From an uncultured Coprococcus sp. (GTDB lineage: Bacteria; Bacillota; Clostridia; Lachnospirales; Lachnospiraceae), in NCBI GenBank assembly GCA_947626675.1, contig CANQTC010000010.1, positions 1 through 64,000 on the forward strand: 64,000 bases of DNA, in the 5' to 3' direction. This document shows positions 34,095 to 44,168 of the stretch, piece after piece. Each line of letters begins with the position of its first letter. The stretch's first letter is position 1. A program made the position numbers and the translations under genes. The notes under the pieces were generated by a model. The model did no database searches. It worked only from the letters and a program-made list of their open reading frames with translations, and was not told where the DNA came from.

Positions 34095-35099
34095 TTATGT
34101 ATTTGTATATTTCGATATACGCTGCTTACGCTTTGTATACCGGATGTTGTCTCCATAGAAATTAAATACCAGATAACTGTCAGTTATGCGAGACATAATT
34201 CGCTCGGTGTATCTGTCCTGAAGCTGATGCAGTGTCAGGTTGGTAGATACAATCGTAGATAACTGTTTGTTGTTTCTTGTATTGATGATTTCAAATAATT
34301 GAGACTGGACAAATGAATTGGTCAGTTCAGTGCCTAAATCGTCAATTATAAGGAGTTCACAACTATATATATAGTCGTAGAGCAGAACCTTGTTTTGCTC
34401 ACGACCATTATTCATTATAATATCTGAAAGAATATTTTCAAACAAATTTATAGAAGAAAGGTAAAGAACGGTATGTCCTTTATCCAGTAAAGCCTTTGCG
34501 ATACAGTTTGACAAAAAGGTTTTGCCAAGTCCGGTTTCCCCATAGATAAGGATGCCGGGGCGTTTTTCATCAAATTCTGCAACAAACTGTTTGCTTCGTT
34601 CTAAAATATTCCCTGCATTATTGTATGGTGTGTACTTGTGCCTGCCATCCGGAATGTCAGGATAGTAATCAAGCTTAAAACTGCCAAAGTTTTCTCTTGA
34701 TAACAGGTCAGAAATCGTTGACTGGGAATATAGCTGGTCAATCATCATCTGTTTCATACAACTGCATGGTTTGTTATCGACATATCCTGTGTCACTGCAT
34801 TTATGGCAGTTATATATAGGCTGCAAATAGTCGGCAGGATAGCCATGTTCCCTAAGCAGCATTTCCTTTTCCTGTATTAAAGCAGTCTTTCTTTCTATAA
34901 CAGACGATTTGTTGATATCCCGTTTCAGGATACGCGCTTTTGCAGCAGATAAGGCATTATTTGCTATGGTATCATCAATTTCCTGAATGCGGGGAATTGC
35001 TTTATATATTTCTTCTTTTCTATTGTCATATATATGTACATTATGAAGTCTTATGCGCTGAAGGCTTCGTAATATATCCTCATAATTAATATTCTTCAT
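34095..35099 (-). CDS. dnaI: Helicase loader DnaI/DnaC-like ATPase
   Basis: This 334-residue AAA+ protein loads the replicative helicase. The N-terminal part has a zinc-binding cluster (CHKCSDTGYVDNKPCSC, about residues 96-112). The ATPase domain has Walker A GETGLGKT (about 186-193), Walker B LLIIDDLG and sensor 1 STNLTLHQL. It starts 17 bases after the DnaD-domain gene, a conserved Firmicutes replication-initiation pair. Confidence 0.92.
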   Translation of the reverse strand: MKNINYEDILRSLQRIRLHNVHIYDNRKEEIYKAIPRIQEIDDTIANNALSAAKARILKRDINKSSVIERKTALIQEKEMLLREHGYPADYLQPIYNCHKCSDTGYVDNKPCSCMKQMMIDQLYSQSTISDLLSRENFGSFKLDYYPDIPDGRHKYTPYNNAGNILERSKQFVAEFDEKRPGILIYGETGLGKTFLSNCIAKALLDKGHTVLYLSSINLFENILSDIIMNNGREQNKVLLYDYIYSCELLIIDDLGTELTNSFVQSQLFEIINTRNNKQLSTIVSTNLTLHQLQDRYTERIMSRITDSYLVFNFYGDNIRYTKRKQRISKYTNT

Positions 35100-35116
35100 A
35101 ATTTTATATTAACAGG

Positions 35117-36256
35117 CTACTGGCTGTTAATCTCGCTTAAAAACAGTTGTTCCATCTCATCAATCTCATTTTTCATATCCCTTGCGGCAAATGTAGCAAA
35201 CGAATTGGGTTTGCCGGAAGGCCGTTTCTCATATTCCCCCTGCTGGGATTTCTTTTGATGAAACTCCTTGTCCAGTTTTTCTATATCCTTGATGGATTTT
35301 ACACCATTTTTATACCAATTTTCAAGTATTCCGTTTACATATGCGAAATTTGCTGAATTTGGTCTGGCAATAATCGCTTTTTGACATGCTTCATTAATGA
35401 TGGCAATATCAAAGCCCATATCCTTATTCCATGTCTCGATATAAGCAGTTTCAATAGATGTAGGCTCTGCCCGGTCTATTCCTAACTGTTTAAATATGGA
35501 ACGGTATAAAGGATTATATTTAAGGCTTGCCTGCCTTGCATCCTCTTTCGTATGAATACCCTTTAAATACCATGAATTTGCAACTGTTTCGGCATATCTA
35601 AGACTTTTTTTATTCATGGTAACACAATATTCAATCAGATACTCTACAAGCTCGCAGGAGAAACCAAGCTGGTCGTAAATGTATATCAGTGTTTCCATGT
35701 CTTTTGCTGATAAATTTTTACCAAAATATGTTTCTGCTTCAAATATGATATCTGAAAATGCTTCATCATCTTTATGGATGTCCGCCATGTCAGGAGAAAA
35801 TGTTTTCTTTACAGGAAGTGTCGGCGTAATGTCTTCTGTCCGTTCCGGTATCATACCGGTAACAGCGTCTTGCTTGTCTTCCTTCTTTGCAGCAGACTTT
35901 TCAGGTAATTTGAAAAATGTAATATTATCAATTGCAGCAGCGTCTGTGCTGTTTTTCTTTTCCTTAAGCGGAAGAAGTGTAATACCTGTAGGTTCACCTG
36001 CCTGATTATAACTTAGTTTTAAAACATCCTGCGTAATCCAATATTTAATCGCGCGACAAATATCTTTCTCTGTAAGGTTAAAATGGTCGGCTATATCGGC
36101 GATGGAAACAGGTGTATTCAGGGACATCAGTCTGACGAGGTAAAGATATACTTTTACAAATTCCCCATTCGCATGGGTCATGTAATAATCGATAAATAAA
36201 TTAGATATCGAGGAATATGTTTCGTTCTTTTCTGTTGAAATCGTAATGTAACTCAT
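35117..36256 (-). CDS. dnaD: DnaD/DnaB-domain replication initiation protein
   Basis: This 379-residue protein has an N-terminal winged helix (about 15-80: LYLVRLMSLNTPVSIADIADHFNLTEKDICRAIKYW) and a low-complexity linker rich in Lys and Thr. Two DnaD-type domains follow: YFGKNLSAKDMETLIYIYDQLGFSCELVEYLIEYC (about 190-225), and a second ending in YVNGILENWYKNGVKSI (about 305-321), which carries the YxxxILxxW signature. It helps open the origin and recruit DnaI with the helicase. AAAGGAG precedes the ATG, and DnaA-box-like sites lie upstream. Confidence 0.9.
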   Translation of the reverse strand: MSYITISTEKNETYSSISNLFIDYYMTHANGEFVKVYLYLVRLMSLNTPVSIADIADHFNLTEKDICRAIKYWITQDVLKLSYNQAGEPTGITLLPLKEKKNSTDAAAIDNITFFKLPEKSAAKKEDKQDAVTGMIPERTEDITPTLPVKKTFSPDMADIHKDDEAFSDIIFEAETYFGKNLSAKDMETLIYIYDQLGFSCELVEYLIEYCVTMNKKSLRYAETVANSWYLKGIHTKEDARQASLKYNPLYRSIFKQLGIDRAEPTSIETAYIETWNKDMGFDIAIINEACQKAIIARPNSANFAYVNGILENWYKNGVKSIKDIEKLDKEFHQKKSQQGEYEKRPSGKPNSFATFAARDMKNEIDEMEQLFLSEINSQ

Positions 36257-36394
36257 AATAAAACTCCTTTAAATTATTCCTCAAATGTTACTTGTGCCTC
36301 AAGTGCAAATGCATTATAACACGACTTTTCTAAATTGCAAACAGAACATATAGTCGGTCAGAAAAAGAAATGATAATGTGGGGAATGTGGAAAA

Positions 36395-36542
36395 TGTGGA
36401 TATTATTTGAAAAAATATTTATGTAAAATTTAAGTGTTGAAAAACCGGGAAATTTGATAAATTTTTGAAAGCATTATGTAAACAAAAAATACAAGAGACG
36501 ATTGGAAAAAATCAAACCGTCTCTTGTGGATATTGTGGATAA
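36395..36542. promoter_or_regulatory. Cluster of DnaA-box-like sites upstream of dnaD
   Basis: TGTGGATAA (36534-36542) is the exact complement of the consensus DnaA box TTATCCACA. TGTGGATAT occurs at 36395-36403 and 36525-36533, each one base off. Two further TGTGG pieces lie at 36377-36390. They stand between murC and dnaD, partly overlapping the murC terminator. Confidence 0.55.
36480..36527 (-). terminator. Terminator of murC
   Basis: On the minus strand, just after the murC stop, ACAAGAGACG and CGTCTCTTGT form a 10-bp stem with a 17-base loop, followed by ATTTTTTG. Confidence 0.85.
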
Positions 36543-37925
<1,383 letters not shown>

Positions 37926-38197
37926 TTGTATTTCGCCTTTCTAAATATATTTCACAGTGCATCTATTATATGTTATATGTACTAAATATGTCTGATAGTT
38001 TAGATTTGCACCTGATAATAATTTATATTATATCATACTGCTGCTGAAAATGAAATAGAAACAGTGTGACTATAACAGGCTGAACTTCCGGTATTTAAGA
38101 AATTGATATTAAAATTATAAATATTAGTAAAAAGAGTATCATATTAGTAGAATTATTTAGCTGTGAATAAAATTATAACGGAAATGATGGGAGAAAT

Positions 38198-38956
38198 ATG
38201 TTCGATTATTATTTTACGTATTGGGATGATTTGCCTGAAGACTCCGGATTCAGCCTTTACAGTATGCCGCATATCATATGGCTTATTGTGATAGGAGCAG
38301 GCATATATTTTGGTGTAAACTTATATATAGGAGAACGTGCGGACAGGAAGAAACAGCGGTATATATATGCGGGAATTATCATGATAATGGAAGCCTATAA
38401 ATATATCATTCTTGCTGTAACCGGAAATATAGGATTTCAGCATCTGCCGCTGCATCTGTGTGGTCTTGCAGCGATAATTGAAGTGATATATTTAATATAT
38501 CCATGCAGTTTTTTAGGGGAGCTTATGTGTATTGTTGCTATGCCGGGGGCGTTGGCAGCATTATTGTTTCCTAACTGGCTCCGGTATCCGGTCATCAATT
38601 TTATGAGTATCCATAGTTTTATCATTCATGGAATCCTTGTTATGCTTCCGGTTATGATGATGCTGTCAGGGGAATATGCACCAAAAATTGTTCATATATA
38701 CAAAATTTTGATATTTTTTGCGGTGGTAGTTCCGCTTATATATTTCATAAATATATGGCAGGGGACTAATTTTATGTTTTTAAGCAATCCGTCAGGAAAT
38801 TCGCCGTTTGAAGGCATATATGAAAAATATGGATATGGCATATATCTGCTGGTGTATGGTATAATCGTAATTGTAATCATATTATGTATGTATGCTGTTG
38901 CAGGGCTGATAAAAAGAGTAAGAAAGATTGATGAGACAGATACTTTATTTTCGTAA
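38198..38956 (+). CDS. YwaF/TMEM164-type integral membrane protein
   Basis: This 252-residue protein has about seven membrane helices. Family signs are the conserved histidine in LPLHLCG (about 85-91), FPNWLRYPVINFMSIHSFIIHG (about 126-147) with His, and NFMFLSNPSGNSPFE (about 190-204). Relatives are annotated as TIGR02206/YwaF and are related to eukaryotic TMEM164, an acyltransferase. Whether the bacterial members share that activity is not known to me. The ATG follows GGGAGAAAT. It is monocistronic as far as visible. Confidence 0.82.
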   Translation: MFDYYFTYWDDLPEDSGFSLYSMPHIIWLIVIGAGIYFGVNLYIGERADRKKQRYIYAGIIMIMEAYKYIILAVTGNIGFQHLPLHLCGLAAIIEVIYLIYPCSFLGELMCIVAMPGALAALLFPNWLRYPVINFMSIHSFIIHGILVMLPVMMMLSGEYAPKIVHIYKILIFFAVVVPLIYFINIWQGTNFMFLSNPSGNSPFEGIYEKYGYGIYLLVYGIIVIVIILCMYAVAGLIKRVRKIDETDTLFS

Positions 38957-39073
38957 AAAATTGCGTTAATAAACTCTTCATATTAAGTGGTAAATGTGGT
39001 ATACCTATTAATAGGAAATTACGAATATATATATAACAGATAATCGGGAGATGCTGATATGGAGGATGACGTT

Positions 39074-39280
39074 ATGGCAGAACCAAATAGTAAAGATATA
39101 AGAAATATTGTTGAGATGCTTGATAATTTTGCCCAGTCAAATGAAGGGCGCATGAAATTAAGAATGGCAGAAAATATGGAACAGGTTTCCACCAAAAAAG
39201 AATACCATCATGGCAGATGCGATGTAGGAAGTCCGTGGTCATGTAATCATTCACTGGATGCATTGGATAGTGAAGATTAG
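39074..39280 (+). CDS. Small uncharacterised protein upstream of [FeFe] hydrogenase
   Basis: I take ATG 39074, which is 8 bases after GGAGG; an in-frame ATG at 39059 overlaps that site. The 68-residue product has a helical start (SKDIRNIVEMLDNFAQSNEGRM) and a C-terminal EYHHGRCDVGSPWSCNH with two Cys and three His that could bind metal. It is the first of three closely spaced genes leading to the hydrogenase, so it may assist or regulate that enzyme. The family is not recognised. Confidence 0.65.
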   Translation: MAEPNSKDIRNIVEMLDNFAQSNEGRMKLRMAENMEQVSTKKEYHHGRCDVGSPWSCNHSLDALDSED

Positions 39281-39304
39281 GTAATGAAGAGAAGGAGACT
39301 GGAT

Positions 39305-39574
39305 ATGTATTATGTACCGGATGGAACAAAAAAATGCGGATATTACGAATGTAAAAAATGCGGAACACGTTTTCTTGATTTAGAAACATCAGAAGAGGTG
39401 GTATGTCCTGACTGTGCCGCAGAATATGATGCTGAGATAGGACCTGATGAGGTTATGGCGGAGGAAGAAAAAACGGCGCGGCTGATATCGATAGTATCAG
39501 GGAAGGAAGAAGTCGAAAAGATGGATGCGCTTCTGAGTCTGGCAATAACAGGCGGCGATTATCAGTGGATATAA
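39305..39574 (+). CDS. Small zinc-ribbon protein upstream of [FeFe] hydrogenase
   Basis: The start at ATG 39305 follows GAAGGAGAC; an ATG at 39284 would precede that site. The 89-residue product has a rubredoxin-like or zinc-ribbon unit, CGYYECKKCGTRF followed by CPDCAAEYD, giving two CxxC pairs with an extra Cys. An acidic helical tail ends in SLAITGGDYQWI. It probably binds Zn or Fe and may deliver electrons or help assemble the hydrogenase encoded 42 bases downstream. Confidence 0.7.
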   Translation: MYYVPDGTKKCGYYECKKCGTRFLDLETSEEVVCPDCAAEYDAEIGPDEVMAEEEKTARLISIVSGKEEVEKMDALLSLAITGGDYQWI

Positions 39575-39616
39575 AGGAAGAATGATAATATATAAAATAA
39601 ATGGAGATTATAAGGC

Positions 39617-41068
39617 ATGATTACAAACGATGCAACCCTGTTAAAGGTAAAACATGAAGTATTATATGAAGTCGCAAAATTAGCATATGAAGGGAAGCTT
39701 GAGGAGGAACGGGATAACCTGCCTTATAAGATGGTTCCCGGGCCGCAGCCGGCATTTCGATGCTGTATATACAGAGAGCGGGAAGTAATCCGTCAGAGAA
39801 TCAGGCTTGCAGAAGGAAAAGCGCCGGGCTCTGAAGATGACGGGAATATCGTTCAGGTCATTAATTCCGCCTGCGAGGGCTGTCCCATCTCTCGTTATGT
39901 AGTTACAGACAACTGTCAGAAATGTATGGGAAAAGCGTGTCAGCAGGCATGCCGTTTTGGGGCGATTAGTATGGGACGTGACAAATCATATATCGATCCA
40001 TCGAAATGTAAGGAGTGCGGACAGTGTGCAAAGGCTTGTCCGTATAATGCGATTGCAGATTTGATGCGGCCTTGTATTAAAAGCTGTCCTGTAGGCGCTA
40101 TATCCGTTGCTGAAAATGGTACAGGTATAGCGGTTATCGATGATAAAAAATGCATTTCCTGCGGCGCCTGTATACATAAGTGTCCTTTTGGCGCAATTGG
40201 TTCAAAAACATATATTGTCAATATTATAAAAGAAATGCAGGCAGGCAAAAAAGTATTTGCAATGTTTGCACCGGCAACATTCGGACAGTTTGGGCCGGAT
40301 ATTACAATGGCAAGCTGGCGAACTGCCATGAAAAAGATTGGCTTTTTTGATGCTGTAGATGTCGGACTTGGCGCAGATATGACGGCGATGGCGGAAGCGA
40401 AGGAGTGGCTTGACGCAAAAGAACATGGAGTGAAGAAAACAACATCCTGTTGTCCTTCTTTTAAGAGACTGATAGAAAAACATTTTCCGGAGCTGACAGA
40501 CCGGATATCGGATACCGTATCACCGATGTGCGCTGTTTCAAGGTATATAAAAGAAAAGTATGAAGATGCTGTTACAGTGTTTATAGGCCCTTGTATAGGA
40601 AAAAAAGCAGAGTCGGTGTCGGGAGAATTTGGTACAGCAGATTATGCACTTACATATGGCGAAATCAGAGCAATGCTTCGTGCGAAGGATGTAAAGCTTG
40701 AACCGGAAGAAGAGAATAATGACCAGTCTTCGATATTCGGAAAGCGATTTGCAAATGCCGGCGGGGTTACTGCTGCAGTTTTGGAGAGCATGAAAGAACT
40801 TGGATGTACAGATGAAGTCAGTGTGTGTAAATGCGATGGGGTAGAAGCCTGCAAAAAAGCGCTGACACTGATGAAATTTAATCGTTTTCAGGAAGATTTC
40901 ATGGAAGGAATGGCTTGCGAGGGAGGTTGTGTAGGCGGTCCGTCAAGGCATCGTGACCCACAGCTTTCCATGAGAGACAGAAAGACGTCGCTTGATAAAT
41001 CAACGGATATCAATATCATTGATAATTTGAAGAAACAAGGGGCAAAAGACATACAAATGTCAAGGTGA
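39617..41068 (+). CDS. [FeFe] hydrogenase, monomeric group B
   Basis: This 483-residue enzyme makes or consumes H2 with reduced ferredoxin. The N-terminal region includes a CIYRERE segment and four-Cys sets CEGCPIS and CQKCMGKACQQAC. Two [4Fe-4S] ferredoxin motifs follow (CKECGQCAKACPYNAI and CISCGACIHKCPFGAI). The H-cluster domain shows the three signatures in group-B form: TSCCPSF (about 277-283), GPCIGKKAES and EGMACEGGCVGG. The form matches the B-type hydrogenases of gut Clostridia. The maturase gene hydE lies 13 kb downstream; hydF and hydG are not in the window. Confidence 0.93.
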   Translation: MITNDATLLKVKHEVLYEVAKLAYEGKLEEERDNLPYKMVPGPQPAFRCCIYREREVIRQRIRLAEGKAPGSEDDGNIVQVINSACEGCPISRYVVTDNCQKCMGKACQQACRFGAISMGRDKSYIDPSKCKECGQCAKACPYNAIADLMRPCIKSCPVGAISVAENGTGIAVIDDKKCISCGACIHKCPFGAIGSKTYIVNIIKEMQAGKKVFAMFAPATFGQFGPDITMASWRTAMKKIGFFDAVDVGLGADMTAMAEAKEWLDAKEHGVKKTTSCCPSFKRLIEKHFPELTDRISDTVSPMCAVSRYIKEKYEDAVTVFIGPCIGKKAESVSGEFGTADYALTYGEIRAMLRAKDVKLEPEEENNDQSSIFGKRFANAGGVTAAVLESMKELGCTDEVSVCKCDGVEACKKALTLMKFNRFQEDFMEGMACEGGCVGGPSRHRDPQLSMRDRKTSLDKSTDINIIDNLKKQGAKDIQMSR

Positions 41069-41090
41069 TTTGCAGAAGGTAGGAACAAAG

Positions 41091-41255
41091 ATGTTTACAT
41101 GGTGGCAGGTAGTAATATTGCTCGTGCTGTTTATAGGAAGCTCGGCGATAACGTTTGTGATTACGGTAAAGAATAAGCTGAATAAGAAGAAACCGGATGA
41201 ACAGCAATATACAGGAAGACAGTCCGAAGAAGATTGTGAAATCAGAAAAATTTGA
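41091..41255 (+). CDS. Small single-pass membrane protein
   Basis: This 54-residue protein has ATG at 41091 after AGGTAGGA. One N-terminal helix (about 4-24, VVILLVLFIGSSAITFVITV) is followed by a charged tail with Lys/Asp/Glu. It starts 22 bases after the hydrogenase stop and shares its transcript, which suggests anchoring or a regulatory role. Nothing more can be read. Confidence 0.55.
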   Translation: MFTWWQVVILLVLFIGSSAITFVITVKNKLNKKKPDEQQYTGRQSEEDCEIRKI

Positions 41256-41287
41256 AAAAATACAGACTGGCAGGCATTTATAATTGT

Positions 41288-41356
41288 AAGCCGCTATTGA
41301 TTGATATGTTTCATGTGATACAGGCAGGAACAAATTAATGGATAGCGGCTTATTTT
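41288..41356 (+). terminator. Terminator after the hydrogenase unit
   Basis: AAGCCGCTAT (41288-41297) pairs with ATAGCGGCTT (41342-41351), followed by ATTTTAT. The loop is long (44 bases), which lowers confidence. Confidence 0.6.
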
Positions 41357-41397
41357 ATCAGATAAAATTTGTACTGACAGGAATCTTATAAAAGGGG

Positions 41398-41425
41398 TTG
41401 ACACCGGGATAAAATATGGTAATAT
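41398..41425 (+). promoter_or_regulatory. Promoter of the acyl-CoA ligase gene
   Basis: TTGACA (41398-41403), 16 bases, then TAATAT (41420-41425). The leader of about 145 bases up to the ATG at 41575 shows no riboswitch I can name. Confidence 0.65.
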
Positions 41426-41574
41426 CTGTAATGTGGTATTAAAAACTACATGCAGTGTTTTTGAAAAGCTTTATTTGAAGTATGCAAAACAAATATAATC
41501 AGACAAAAAGTGTGCTGAATAATGATTATGATTCCAATATCTGGCTATAAATATATATACGGAGGATTGTTGAC

Positions 41575-43266
41575 ATGACGATGGAAATGAAACCGGAACA
41601 GGGAATTGCGGGAAAATTTGTAAGAAGCGCAATCGATGAAAATGGCGTATTAAGTAAAATTGAATTTACAAACGATGATACGTTTAATTTCGCCTATGAC
41701 GTAATGGATGCTTTGGCAGAGAAAACGCCTGATAAGACAGCGCTAATTTATGTTTCAAAGGAAAAGGAAGAGAAAAAATTTACTTTTAAGGAAATGAAAG
41801 AATATTCAAATAGAGCAGCCAACTACTATCAGCGTCTTGGGATTCGCAAGGGTGATAAAGTGATGCTGGTGCTGAAAAGGCATTATCAATACTGGTTTAC
41901 CATGCTTGCCCTTCATAAGATAGGCGCGATTGCGATTCCGGCTACCAACATCTTAAAAGCCACAGATTATCAGTATAGAATAGAAGCTGCTGATGTTAAG
42001 GCGGTTGTATGTACAAGCGACGCTCAGATACCGGATGCGATGGACTCAATTGATACAGATGGAAAACTGATTAAGATTATTGTAAATGGCTGTCGTGACG
42101 GATGGCACGCATTTGACAAAGGAATTATGGAATGTAGTACAGAGTTCCCACGTCCGACAGGTGAAAATGCCGTATATGCCCATGATATCTTGTTTGTTAT
42201 GTTTACATCAGGTACAACAGAGCATCCGAAGATGGTTGCACATAATCACTTGTACCCATTGGGACATTATATTACAGCGAAATACTGGCATTGCAACAGA
42301 CCGGATGGTATTCATCTTACTGTTTCAGATACAGGATGGGGAAAAGCCCTTTGGGGAAAACTGTATGGACAATGGATGTGCGAAACCTGCATATTTGTAT
42401 ATGATTTTGATGTGTTCAGTGCAGATAATATTTTTAAGCTCATTGAGCAGTATCAGATTACCACATTTTGCGCACCGCCTACATTGTACAGAATATTAAT
42501 CCGTATGGATATGAGCAAATATAACCTTTCATCCCTTCAGTATTGTACAACGGCAGGAGAAGCATTAAATCCGGAGGTATTTGATATATTTAAAGAAAAG
42601 ACAGGCTTTACAATATATGAAGGATTCGGTCAGACAGAAACAACATTGACGATAGGCAATCTGGAAAATACAATGCCAAGACCGGGTTCAATGGGTAAAG
42701 CAAGTCCGATGTATGATGTGAAAATCATGCGGTCCGACGGCACTATTGCAAAACCGGGGGAAACAGGAGAAATCGTTATCAATATTGAAAATGGCGAACC
42801 AAATGGTTTGTTTATGGAATATTATAAAGATGCCGACAGGACAAATGAAGTGAAACGGGATGGATACTATCATACCGGTGATACGGCGTATATGGATGAA
42901 GACGGCTATTTCTGGTTTGTCGGTCGTGTTGACGATATCATAAAAGTTGCCGGTTACAGAGTCGGACCGTTTGAGATTGAAAATGAAATTATGCGGATTC
43001 CGTATGTGCTTGAATGTGCTGTTACATCCGTACCGGATGCAACAAGAGGTCAGGCGATTAAGGCAACGATTGTTTTAACGGATGGAACAGTCGGCGACGA
43101 GAATTTGAAAAAAGAACTGAAACGTTATTTTAAGGAAAATATAGCAAGCTACAAGCGGCCGAGAGTGATTGAGTTTGTGAAGGAAATGCCAAAAACAATC
43201 AGCGGCAAGGTACGAAGAGTAGAAATCAAGGAAAAAGACTGGAACGAATCAGACCATATTGAATGA
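41575..43266 (+). CDS. Acyl-CoA synthetase (AMP-forming, medium-chain type)
   Basis: This 563-residue adenylate-forming enzyme activates a carboxylic acid to its CoA thioester. Core motifs are FTSGTTEHPKMVAHNH (P-loop, about 213-228), CTTAGEALNPEVF, YEGFGQTETT (A5, about 347-356), YYHTGDTAYMDEDGYFWFVGRVDDIIKVAGYRVGPFEIE (A7-A8) and the catalytic Lys in PKTISGKVRR near the C-terminus. The overall pattern is that of the acetyl/medium-chain (MACS) branch. A GGAGG site precedes the ATG. It is followed after 19 bases by a thioesterase, suggesting paired control of acyl-CoA level. The exact acid cannot be read. Confidence 0.9.
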   Translation: MTMEMKPEQGIAGKFVRSAIDENGVLSKIEFTNDDTFNFAYDVMDALAEKTPDKTALIYVSKEKEEKKFTFKEMKEYSNRAANYYQRLGIRKGDKVMLVLKRHYQYWFTMLALHKIGAIAIPATNILKATDYQYRIEAADVKAVVCTSDAQIPDAMDSIDTDGKLIKIIVNGCRDGWHAFDKGIMECSTEFPRPTGENAVYAHDILFVMFTSGTTEHPKMVAHNHLYPLGHYITAKYWHCNRPDGIHLTVSDTGWGKALWGKLYGQWMCETCIFVYDFDVFSADNIFKLIEQYQITTFCAPPTLYRILIRMDMSKYNLSSLQYCTTAGEALNPEVFDIFKEKTGFTIYEGFGQTETTLTIGNLENTMPRPGSMGKASPMYDVKIMRSDGTIAKPGETGEIVINIENGEPNGLFMEYYKDADRTNEVKRDGYYHTGDTAYMDEDGYFWFVGRVDDIIKVAGYRVGPFEIENEIMRIPYVLECAVTSVPDATRGQAIKATIVLTDGTVGDENLKKELKRYFKENIASYKRPRVIEFVKEMPKTISGKVRRVEIKEKDWNESDHIE

Positions 43267-43285
43267 AAGAGGATTGAACTAAGAA

Positions 43286-43729
43286 ATGATGGATATAGAG
43301 AATGTGACGCCTTATGAGAGAAAGGTATTGTATTATGAAACGGATAAAATGGGAATCGTTCACCATTCAAACTATATTCGGTGGATGGAAGAAGCAAGGC
43401 TTGACTGGATGACGCAAATCGGTTGGGATTATAAGTCTATTGAAGATGATGGAATCATTATACCGGTACTTTCAGCACAGGCGGAATACAAAACCATGTG
43501 CAGATTTGGAGATACCGTTGAGATATCTGTAAAACTTACTGAATATACAGGTGTGCGTATTGGATTTTCCTATGAGATGAAGGATAAGGAAACAGGGGAA
43601 ATCCGTTGTATAGGAAGCACTTCCCACTGTCTGCTTTCTGACAGAAACAAACTGCTTTTTGTCAGAAAGAGATATCCTGAAAAGGATTTGCTGTTTAAGG
43701 AACTGCTGAAACAGTCAAAAGCGAAATAA
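43286..43729 (+). CDS. Acyl-CoA thioesterase (hotdog fold, YbgC/4HBT type)
   Basis: This 147-residue protein has the YbgC-type active-site segment YYETDKMGIVHHSNYIRWMEEARLDWM (about 15-41), where an acidic residue and His promote thioester hydrolysis. This is followed by PVLSAQAEYKTMCRFGDTVEISV, the standard second strand set. It probably hydrolyses acyl-CoA made by the neighbouring ligase. It ends 30 bases before a strong terminator. Confidence 0.9.
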   Translation: MMDIENVTPYERKVLYYETDKMGIVHHSNYIRWMEEARLDWMTQIGWDYKSIEDDGIIIPVLSAQAEYKTMCRFGDTVEISVKLTEYTGVRIGFSYEMKDKETGEIRCIGSTSHCLLSDRNKLLFVRKRYPEKDLLFKELLKQSKAK

Positions 43730-43758
43730 AATAACCGTTCATAAACAGATACAGGTAA

Positions 43759-43796
43759 GGGCATGTCATATGGAATATATGATATGCTCTTTTTTC
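43759..43796 (+). terminator. Terminator after the thioesterase gene
   Basis: GGGCATGTCATAT pairs with ATATGATATGCTC, with one or two G-U pairs, and T6 follows. Confidence 0.85.
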
Positions 43797-43804
43797 TGCG
43801 TTTC

Positions 43805-43833
43805 TTGACATAAAATTACATGACTGATAAAAT
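43805..43833 (+). promoter_or_regulatory. Promoter of the cobalamin-uptake locus
   Basis: TTGACA (43805-43810), 17 bases, TAAAAT (43828-43833). It starts a transcript that enters the riboswitch about 25 bases downstream. Confidence 0.8.
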
Positions 43834-43857
43834 GATTTAGATTGGATAAATCCAATT

Positions 43858-43975
43858 GGATATATAGTCCCGGCAGGGTCCGGAAAAAAGGGAAGTACGG
43901 TGAGAATCCGTCGCAACAGCCATTACTGTATTTAGAGCGCAGACTCTATTAAGTCAGATTACTTGCTATATATCC
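43858..43975 (+). promoter_or_regulatory. Cobalamin riboswitch
   Basis: The outer P1 stem pairs GGATATATAG (43858-43867) with CTATATATCC (43966-43975). Inside are the conserved core pieces in order: GGGAAGTACGGTGAGAATCC, GCAACAGCC (the B12 box region) and ATTACTGTA. This is the cobalamin aptamer arrangement. A terminator-like hairpin lies 105 bases downstream, before the ribosome site. Binding of adenosyl- or other cobalamin should lower expression of the uptake genes. Confidence 0.88.
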
Positions 43976-44079
43976 ATGTTGTTTTTTAAGGCTTGGGCAG
44001 ATGAAGTCTTTAAGGACAGAAGATTGATAGATAGAAGTACGTCTTAAAATCAGAGGTGCTTCATTTGGTTTGATTTTTT

Positions 44080-44101
44080 GCTCCTTAAAGGGAGCTTTTT
44101 T
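44080..44101 (+). terminator. Riboswitch expression-platform terminator
   Basis: GCTCC and GGAGC enclose TTAAAG, and T6 follows. It lies between the aptamer and the first gene of the locus, as expected for transcriptional control. Confidence 0.75.
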
Positions 44102-44168
44102 ATTTGGTCTTAAGAAAATAAAAAACAACACTGTTCTCATGAAGAAAAAAAGAAAGGAGACTAAAATC

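Noticed and set aside
36344-36355. GAACATATAGTC as a third LexA box
   Set aside because: The right half is AGTC rather than GTTC or GTTT, so the palindrome is broken.
36377-36542. DnaA-box cluster considered as the replication origin
   Set aside because: No dnaA, dnaN or AT-rich unwinding region with the usual neighbours is present.
42086-42499. 137-codon open frame inside the acyl-CoA ligase gene
   Set aside because: It lies in a different frame of a clearly coding gene, and the product has no family resemblance.
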